From positions 1 through 6,492 of the forward strand of contig JAUUZB010000245.1 in assembly GCA_030590185.1 (NCBI GenBank): 6,492 bases of DNA, read 5' to 3'. Source of the stretch: Deltaproteobacteria bacterium. GTDB lineage: Bacteria; Myxococcota; XYA12-FULL-58-9; JAUUZB01. Made by a program: the position numbers and the translations under genes. Positions 1 to 5,240 of this stretch are shown here, piece by piece. A model generated the notes under the pieces. The model was not told where the DNA came from, did not search any database, and saw nothing but the letters and a program-made list of their open reading frames with translations. The stretch's first letter is position 1; every line of letters starts with the position of its first letter.

Positions 1-52
1 CCGCATCCCATCCAACTCGATCCCCGAGCCGAGCAATTCCCTATCAGCGACC

Positions 53-80
53 ATCATAGAGCCTGTGCCGCCCATTGCAA
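53..80 (-). promoter_or_regulatory. Possible sigma70-type promoter firing leftward
   Basis: On the minus strand TTGCAA (75-80, 4 of 6 to the -35 consensus) is followed after 16 bases by TATGAT (53-58, 5 of 6 to the -10 consensus). The -35 box overlaps an inverted repeat at 77-91 that could be an operator. Transcription would leave the window to the left. An in-frame minus-strand ATG (70-72), followed by an open frame to the window edge, overlaps the promoter, so the two readings compete. This is a weak call from consensus match alone. Confidence 0.25.
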
Positions 81-294
81 CGGATAGTTGCTCTCGCCGA
101 GACCCGACGGCCTCACTCCAACTCTGGCCCTACCCCGCTAGATACAACCCAACCAAAAACGGCACCTGGCTCACCAGCAGAACCACGGCGATCACCGCGA
201 GGCCCGCGACGAGGCAGATTTCGTCACACGCCGCCGCGGCCCCCGGCTAGCCCCCTAACCCCCTATCTGCTAGGTCAGCCCCGCGACTGACACC

Positions 295-299
295 GGAGG
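295..299 (+). promoter_or_regulatory. Ribosome-binding site of the thiolase gene
   Basis: GGAGG lies 5 bases ahead of the ATG at 305. It fixes the start of the thiolase reading frame, which also begins exactly where the family begins (MKDVVILSAARTPIG). Confidence 0.85.
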
Positions 300-304
300 T
301 TCCC

Positions 305-1489
<1,185 letters not shown>

Positions 1490-1492
1490 CCC

Positions 1493-1496
1493 GGAG
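1493..1496 (+). promoter_or_regulatory. Ribosome-binding site of CoA-transferase subunit A
   Basis: GGAG lies 6 bases ahead of the ATG at 1503, in the 13-base gap after the thiolase stop. The spacing supports one polycistronic transcript with independent translation starts. Confidence 0.75.
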
Positions 1497-1502
1497 ACCG
1501 AG

Positions 1503-2204
1503 ATGATCAACAAGGTCGTGGCGAACGCCGCCGAGGCCATCGCCGACATCCCGGATGGCGCCACCCTCGCGGTGGGCGGCTTCGGGCTGTGCGGTATCCC
1601 GGAGAACCTCATCGAGGCGCTCAGGACCCAGGGCACCAAGGGGCTCACCGCCATCTCTAACAACGCCGGGGTCGATGACTTCGGCCTCGGCCTGTTGTTG
1701 CAGACCCGCCAGGTCAAGAAGATGGTCTCCTCCTACGTGGGCGAGAACAGCCTGTTCGAGAAACAGTTCCTCGACGGCGACCTGGAGGTGGAGTTCAACC
1801 CCCAGGGAACCCTGGCCGAGCGCATGCGCGCTGGCGGGGTTGGCATCGCGGCCTTTTTCACGCCCACCGGTTATGGCACCCAAATCGCCGAGGGCAAGGA
1901 GACCCGGGAGATCGATGGCCGCACCTACGTGTTGGAGACGGCGTTAAAGGCCGACTTCGCCCTGGTCAAGGCTTGGAAGGGTGACCGCCACGGCAACCTG
2001 ATCTACCGCATGTCGGCGCGCAACTTCTCACCGCTCGCGGCGATGTGCGGCGCGATCTGCATCGCCGAGGTGGAGGAGCTCGTGGAGGTCGGCGAGCTCG
2101 ACCCGGACCACATCCACACCCCAGGCATCTTCGTGCACCGGATCATCGCGGGCGAGCGCTACGAAAAGCGCATCGAGCAACGCACGGTCCGGCCGCGGGC
2201 CTGA
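1503..2204 (+). CDS. scoA: 3-oxoacid CoA-transferase, subunit A
   Basis: This is the alpha subunit of a family I CoA-transferase. With subunit B it moves CoA from succinyl-CoA (or another acyl-CoA) to acetoacetate, giving acetoacetyl-CoA for the thiolase encoded upstream. The 233-residue protein contains the CoA-transferase signature 1 near its N-terminus: DG (18-19), then the hydrophobic strand and GGFGLCGIP (25-33). It also has the subunit A segments [27 protein letters not shown] and [14 protein letters not shown]. The length is normal and the frame is intact. The basic C-terminal tail, about 15 residues long, is slightly unusual but follows the family's VHRII and KRIE segments. The start has GGAG six bases upstream. 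Substrate choice (succinyl-CoA as in SCOT, or acetyl-CoA as in AtoDA) cannot be read from the sequence. The thiolase next door makes acetoacetate the most likely acceptor. An alternative symbol would be atoD. Confidence 0.93.
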   Translation: MINKVVANAAEAIADIPDGATLAVGGFGLCGIPENLIEALRTQGTKGLTAISNNAGVDDFGLGLLLQTRQVKKMVSSYVGENSLFEKQFLDGDLEVEFNPQGTLAERMRAGGVGIAAFFTPTGYGTQIAEGKETREIDGRTYVLETALKADFALVKAWKGDRHGNLIYRMSARNFSPLAAMCGAICIAEVEELVEVGELDPDHIHTPGIFVHRIIAGERYEKRIEQRTVRPRA

Positions 2205-2223
2205 GCTGAGACACGAAGAGATC

Positions 2224-2228
2224 GGGAG
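2224..2228 (+). promoter_or_regulatory. Ribosome-binding site of CoA-transferase subunit B
   Basis: GGGAG lies 5 bases before the ATG at 2234, inside the 29-base gap after subunit A. Confidence 0.7.
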
Positions 2229-2233
2229 AAACG

Positions 2234-2890
2234 ATGCCACTCAATCGCGAAGGAATCGTCAAGCGCGCCGCCCAGGAGCTGGAGGACGGCTTCTACGTCA
2301 ACCTGGGGATCGGTGTACCCACCATGGTGGCCAATCACATCCCGCCCGGGATGGAGGTCATCTTCCAATCCGAGAACGGCATCCTCGGTGTGGGGGAGTT
2401 CCCCGTCGACGGTGAGGAGGACGCCGACCTGATCAACGCCGGCAAGCAGACCGTCACGGTGCTGCCCGGGGCCTCCTTCTTCGACTCCGCCCTCTCCTTC
2501 GGCATGATCCGTGGCGGCAAGATCAACCTGTCGATCCTGGGCGCCATGCAGGTCGACGCCAAGGGCAACCTGGCCAACTGGTTGATCCCGGGCAAGATGG
2601 TCAAAGGCATGGGCGGCGCCATGGACCTGGTGGCCGGCGCCCGACGAACCCTGATCACCATGGAACACCTGACCAAAAAGGGTGGGCACAAGATCCTCGA
2701 GACCTGCGCCCTGCCCCTAACCGGTGTCGGCGTGGTCGACCGGATCATCACCGATTACGCGGTGATCGACGTCACCCCGAACGGACTCGAGCTCATCGAA
2801 AAGGCACCGGACCTGAGCGTGGAGCAGGTTCAGGAGGCGACCGGGGCGACGTTGATGATCTCGTCGAGTCTGGCAGACATCACCGTCTGA
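2234..2890 (+). CDS. scoB: 3-oxoacid CoA-transferase, subunit B
   Basis: This is the beta, catalytic subunit of the same CoA-transferase. It carries the active-site glutamate Glu47 in [10 protein letters not shown] (45-54), the residue that forms the glutamyl-CoA thioester in family I enzymes. Other family landmarks are the N-terminal [28 protein letters not shown], the [10 protein letters not shown] loop, and a [13 protein letters not shown] segment. The length of 218 residues is standard. It begins 29 bases after subunit A and is the last gene of the operon. The C-terminus ends SSSLADITV and stops at 2888-2890. Just downstream, after a G10 run, a second copy of these last codons is present in another frame, so the 3' end of this gene has been duplicated or a second subunit B gene has decayed here. 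The function is secure; acetoacetate specificity is inferred from context. The alternative symbol is atoA. Confidence 0.94.
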   Translation: MPLNREGIVKRAAQELEDGFYVNLGIGVPTMVANHIPPGMEVIFQSENGILGVGEFPVDGEEDADLINAGKQTVTVLPGASFFDSALSFGMIRGGKINLSILGAMQVDAKGNLANWLIPGKMVKGMGGAMDLVAGARRTLITMEHLTKKGGHKILETCALPLTGVGVVDRIITDYAVIDVTPNGLELIEKAPDLSVEQVQEATGATLMISSSLADITV

Positions 2891-2963
2891 GCGGTGCGAG
2901 ATGCTGCCAGGGGGGGGGGCACCTGAGATCGTGTCGTCGAGCCTCGTAGATATCGCCGTCTGA
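2861..2963 (+). repeat. Diverged duplication of the subunit B 3' end (units 2861-2890 and 2934-2963)
   Basis: The last 30 bases of scoB, stop codon included, recur 73 bases downstream with 25 of 30 bases identical. The first unit reads [13 protein letters not shown] and the second reads SSSLVDIAV-stop. Three of the five differences are silent third-position changes. Upstream of the second unit its frame reads MLPGGGAPEIV from an ATG at 2901, and the GA pair falls at the same offset as the GA in the scoB tail. The second copy is in a different frame from scoB and cannot be translated as a continuation of it. It resembles the end of a second subunit B gene, probably a remnant of a recombined or deleted paralogue, or an old tandem duplication. 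I do not think it is an active gene. Confidence 0.7.
2910..2919 (+). repeat. G10 homopolymer tract
   Basis: Ten consecutive G residues lie between the scoB stop and the duplicated tail. No other single-base run in the window is this long. It is noncoding as annotated. Such tracts are prone to slippage in replication and to miscounting in sequencing, so its exact length should not be trusted. Confidence 0.85.
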
Positions 2964-2989
2964 TACCGGCTGCCGGCTCGCGGCATCCC

Positions 2990-3373
2990 CTAGAGCTCGC
3001 CGGCGGCCTTCTTGGCCAACAGCCGATCGATCTTGTCGAACAGCCGGCCAAAATGCAGCGGCTTGGTCTCGTAGTCGGCGGCGCCGAGCTCGAGCCCAAC
3101 CAGACGATCGAACTGGGAATCGCGGGCGGTCACGAAGAGCACCACGGCGTGATCGGCCACGCCCACGGCGCTGAGTTGCTTCATCACGTCGCGGCCATCG
3201 AGGCCAGGCATCATCACGTCGAGCAGAATCACGTCCGGCATGATGCTCTCGGCGATGGCGAGGGCCTCGTCTCCCCGGTAGGCGGTGAAGGTCTCGTAAC
3301 CGCGGTTCTTGGCGTAGATGGCCAGACCGTCGGCAATGGCGACGTCGTCGTCCGCGACCAGTATTTTCCTCAC
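2990..3373 (-). CDS. Stand-alone response regulator receiver domain protein
   Basis: This is a single CheY-like receiver domain of 127 residues without an output domain, so it probably signals through protein-protein contact or a phosphorelay in the cytosol. The acidic pocket is Asp8-Asp9-Asp10 in VADDD. The phospho-acceptor is Asp52 in LLDVMMPGLDG. The switch Thr is Thr82 in FVTAR, and the conserved Lys is Lys104 in YETKPL, with Tyr101 just before it. The C-terminal helix ends with KKAAGEL. I chose the GTG at 3371-3373 because AAAGGAGGAGG lies about 8 bases upstream and receiver domains begin right at RKILVADDD. An in-frame ATG at 3401-3403 and a further one at 3518-3520 would add residues with no family similarity. 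No histidine kinase is nearby, so it is an orphan. It converges with the acetoacetate operon (99 bases between stops) and diverges from the 400-residue gene. Any functional link to either is unproven. Confidence 0.92.
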   Translation of the reverse strand: MRKILVADDDVAIADGLAIYAKNRGYETFTAYRGDEALAIAESIMPDVILLDVMMPGLDGRDVMKQLSAVGVADHAVVLFVTARDSQFDRLVGLELGAADYETKPLHFGRLFDKIDRLLAKKAAGEL

Positions 3374-3380
3374 CTGCCCC

Positions 3381-3390
3381 TCCTCCTTTG
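3381..3390 (-). promoter_or_regulatory. Strong ribosome-binding site that decides the receiver start
   Basis: On the minus strand this reads CAAAGGAGGA, closely matching the anti-16S core, with suitable spacing to the GTG at 3373. It argues against the two upstream in-frame ATG codons. Confidence 0.85.
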
Positions 3391-3450
3391 CGGCCCGGGT
3401 CATAGACGAGAAGCGCCGTAATCCGCAAGACGTCGCGACTCGGTTTTTCA

Positions 3451-3467
3451 CGCAACCGACCGCAACC
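3451..3467. promoter_or_regulatory. Direct repeat CGCAACC x2, 10-bp period, in the divergent intergenic region
   Basis: CGCAACC at 3451-3457 recurs at 3461-3467, one helical turn apart. It sits between the divergent receiver gene and the 400-residue gene, where a regulator acting on either or both promoters would bind. A GATAAT (-10-like, 5 of 6) lies at 3474-3479 on the plus strand but has no matching -35 at normal distance. This is a suggestion based on position and spacing only. Confidence 0.25.
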
Positions 3468-3501
3468 CCCACCGATAATGATGACGAAGGAACGATTTTA
3501 G

Positions 3502-4704
3502 GTGCATCAACGAGAAACATGCCTCATGGCTCCGCTGGCCCGGCGACGCCGAATCGCCCGGTACGACATCGAGAACTCGACCAGCACGGCCCTGGACGTA
3601 GAGTCCCGCCGGGCCCTGGCGGTTTTTCGGGCGCTGGATCTGAATGATGATTCCGGCGGCGTCCATGCGTTGCTCTCCTTTGCCCGCGCCCCGGCCCGCC
3701 GCGAGCAGGACCAGATCGTAATTACCAAACGCGAGTGTTCCGCGGTGGCCTCTGCCCTGCGCAAGTCTGGCTACCCACTCACCGACGACGGCCTCTCCCG
3801 TTTCAAGGAAGAGCGCGGCTACTCCCGCGTCATCCGCATCAGCCCCGACGTGGCCGCAGCCTTTGGCCGCTATGCCGACGGCATGGAAGCCCGGCTCCAG
3901 ATCAGCAAGAAGGACTGGCGGCGCCTCGACACCGAGGCCCGCCGGGCGCTCAAAATCATGGTCTTGATCGGCCGCAATCCGCGCCAGCTGGTGTCGGTGC
4001 GCAAGGTCCTCGGTCTGACCGAGCGGGAGCCGGCCAAGAACGGCGTCATCCCAGTGGGGCGTTTGAGCGCCAAGCGTCTGCTAGAGTGGGCCGAGTCGGT
4101 CGGGATCTCCCTCGGCGACGTGGGCCTCAAGAAACTGCTCCGCGCCGTGCCCAAGCCGGACCTACGCAAGACCAGCGGCCGCCTCGAGCACCTGTCCGAA
4201 CCGATCGCCCGTTGGATTATCGGCGAGGACGCGCCCCCCCACGAGTACCGGCGGCTACGGGCCGGAACCTCCGCCAACGCGCCCCTGGTGAGCCGGCGCA
4301 CCTTCGTGATGCTCGGCCAGGCCGAAGAAATTGCCGGGCACGCGGGCCGGCTGCGCGTCATCCGCGGCGGCTACGAGCAGGACAATGGCCGTGGCGCCCA
4401 CCCCCCCAAGGGTGGCGGCGTGGTCGACCTGGTCATCGAGGGCGCCGAGCCCAAGGACCTGGTCAAGATGGTCGCAGCCCTGCGCCGGGTCGGCTTCGCG
4501 GCTTGGTACCGGCCGGACCGAACGATCCCACACATCCACGCGGTGGCCATCGGCGATCGCGAATTGGGCCCGGCGGCCCAGTGGCAGATCAAGTCCTACT
4601 TCCAGGGTCGGGACGGTCGTAGCCGCTGTGGCGAAGACCCCCACCGGCGCCTGTCGGTGGTGCTGCCCCACTGGGTCGAGAAGTTCGGCGTGCGCTACCG
4701 CTGA
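3502..4704 (+). CDS. Uncharacterised 400-residue protein: two N-terminal repeats plus a C-terminal domain with an M15-like H/D/HxH pattern
   Basis: I do not recognise a named family. The frame starts at GTG 3502, directly after an in-frame TAG, with AAGGAA about nine bases upstream. An ATG at 3526 is the alternative start. The N-terminal half holds two diverged repeats offset by 111 residues: LDVESRRAL (31-39) matches LDTEARRAL (142-150), and GYPLTDDGL (90-98) matches GISLGDVGL (201-209). Residues 280-370 form a separate domain: VIRGGYEQ, then GAHPPKGGGVVDL with His300 and Asp309, then ALRRVGFAAWYRPD and HIHAVAIGD with His344 and His346. The order H...D...HxH after a GGG-VDL strand recalls zinc sites of M15 peptidases of the LAS/DD-peptidase fold, and actinobacterial proteins I remember with a THDGGGAVDL motif. 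The H-to-D spacing here is two residues longer, and I see no clear catalytic glutamate before the HxH. There is no signal peptide or membrane segment and the protein is basic. It diverges from the receiver gene and precedes the GNAT gene by 56 bases. Function unknown. Confidence 0.8.
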   Translation: MHQRETCLMAPLARRRRIARYDIENSTSTALDVESRRALAVFRALDLNDDSGGVHALLSFARAPARREQDQIVITKRECSAVASALRKSGYPLTDDGLSRFKEERGYSRVIRISPDVAAAFGRYADGMEARLQISKKDWRRLDTEARRALKIMVLIGRNPRQLVSVRKVLGLTEREPAKNGVIPVGRLSAKRLLEWAESVGISLGDVGLKKLLRAVPKPDLRKTSGRLEHLSEPIARWIIGEDAPPHEYRRLRAGTSANAPLVSRRTFVMLGQAEEIAGHAGRLRVIRGGYEQDNGRGAHPPKGGGVVDLVIEGAEPKDLVKMVAALRRVGFAAWYRPDRTIPHIHAVAIGDRELGPAAQWQIKSYFQGRDGRSRCGEDPHRRLSVVLPHWVEKFGVRYR

Positions 4705-4760
4705 GTGCGGACCGCCGAGCCATCCAGGGGCCCGCTTTGCGCCCTGCGGTGACTTTCACT

Positions 4761-5240
4761 ATGGTCGCCTCCATGGCGCCGTCGATCCAACCGACCTATC
4801 GAATGGCCCAGGCCAGCGACCACGGCACCGTGGTGCAGCTCTTGGCGGAGCTCGTCGATGAGCTCGGCCCGCGGGAGACCGCCGAGCGGGTCAAGGACAT
4901 GCTCGGCGACGACATTCTCACGGCGCTCGCTTCGGACCAGGTCGCCATCATCCTGGTGGAGCAGGACGGCGAAGCGTTCGGCCTGGCCCGCGGTGACGTC
5001 TTGACCACCGATCCCATCTTCCGGCTGCGCCACGATCACCGCTGCGGCTACGTGGACCAGATGTACGTCAGGCCCGCGTTCCGGGGTCACCGCATCGGCG
5101 CAGAGCTGCTGCGACGCTGTGAGGCCTGGTTCAAAGACCAGGGCATCGGACACTCCCTGCTGCACGCCGCGCCCAAGGCCCTGCGTTTCTACACCCGGCA
5201 CGGGTACCAGCCGAACCGTGAGATGTTCAAACGGCTGTGA
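4761..5240 (+). CDS. GNAT-family N-acetyltransferase
   Basis: This is a single-domain acetyltransferase of about 159 residues that would transfer acetyl from acetyl-CoA to an amine; the substrate is unknown. GNAT features in order are an N-terminal RMAQASDHGTVVQLLAEL helix, a central strand VAIILVEQDGEAFGLARG, and motif A YVDQMYVRPAFRGHRIGAEL (97-116). In motif A the RGxRIGA turn holds the CoA pyrophosphate. Motif B follows with ALRFYTRHGYQ (140-150). The third turn position, usually Gly, is Arg111, a tolerated variant in this family. I prefer the ATG at 4761. An upstream TTG at 4737 with AGGGG ahead of it, and ATGs at 4773 and 4803, are alternatives, and none has a compelling ribosome-binding site. 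The gene may be cotranscribed with the 400-residue gene upstream. Its last 14 bases overlap the end of mutL on the other strand. Confidence 0.88.
   Translation: MVASMAPSIQPTYRMAQASDHGTVVQLLAELVDELGPRETAERVKDMLGDDILTALASDQVAIILVEQDGEAFGLARGDVLTTDPIFRLRHDHRCGYVDQMYVRPAFRGHRIGAELLRRCEAWFKDQGIGHSLLHAAPKALRFYTRHGYQPNREMFKRL

Larger units (their letters stand above)
1..304. other. Intergenic region upstream of the acetoacetate operon; no supported gene
   Basis: I find no convincing complete gene here. Plus-strand open frames in this stretch (starting near 65 and 75) encode Pro/Arg/Thr-rich, low-complexity peptides without a ribosome-binding site. The stretch has lower coding character and more stops than the rest of the window. 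It should contain the promoter of the operon that starts at 305, but I see no clear plus-strand -35/-10 pair. Small structures present are an inverted repeat GCAAC-GGATA-GTTGC at 77-91, a CTGG-CTCA-CCAG hairpin at 166-177, and two copies of CCCCCTA with 8-bp period at 251-265. None is strong enough to name. Confidence 0.5.

Noticed and set aside
65..290. Two overlapping plus-strand open frames before the operon
   Set aside because: Their peptides are Pro/Thr/Arg-rich low complexity. They have no ribosome-binding site and no similarity I can recognise.
2964..2989. CCGGC-T-GCCGG palindrome as a terminator between scoB and the receiver gene
   Set aside because: The loop would be one base (or the stem only three pairs), and no T-run follows on either strand.
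3374..3520. Longer receiver protein starting at ATG 3518-3520 or ATG 3401-3403
   Set aside because: The added residues resemble translated intergenic DNA and do not belong to the receiver fold. The strong Shine-Dalgarno sequence points to GTG 3373.
3735..4622. Plus-strand open frame of 295 codons inside the 400-residue gene
   Set aside because: It is a +1 frame shadow rich in Arg, Pro and Gly. The annotated frame carries the repeats and conserved-looking motifs and has a ribosome-binding site.
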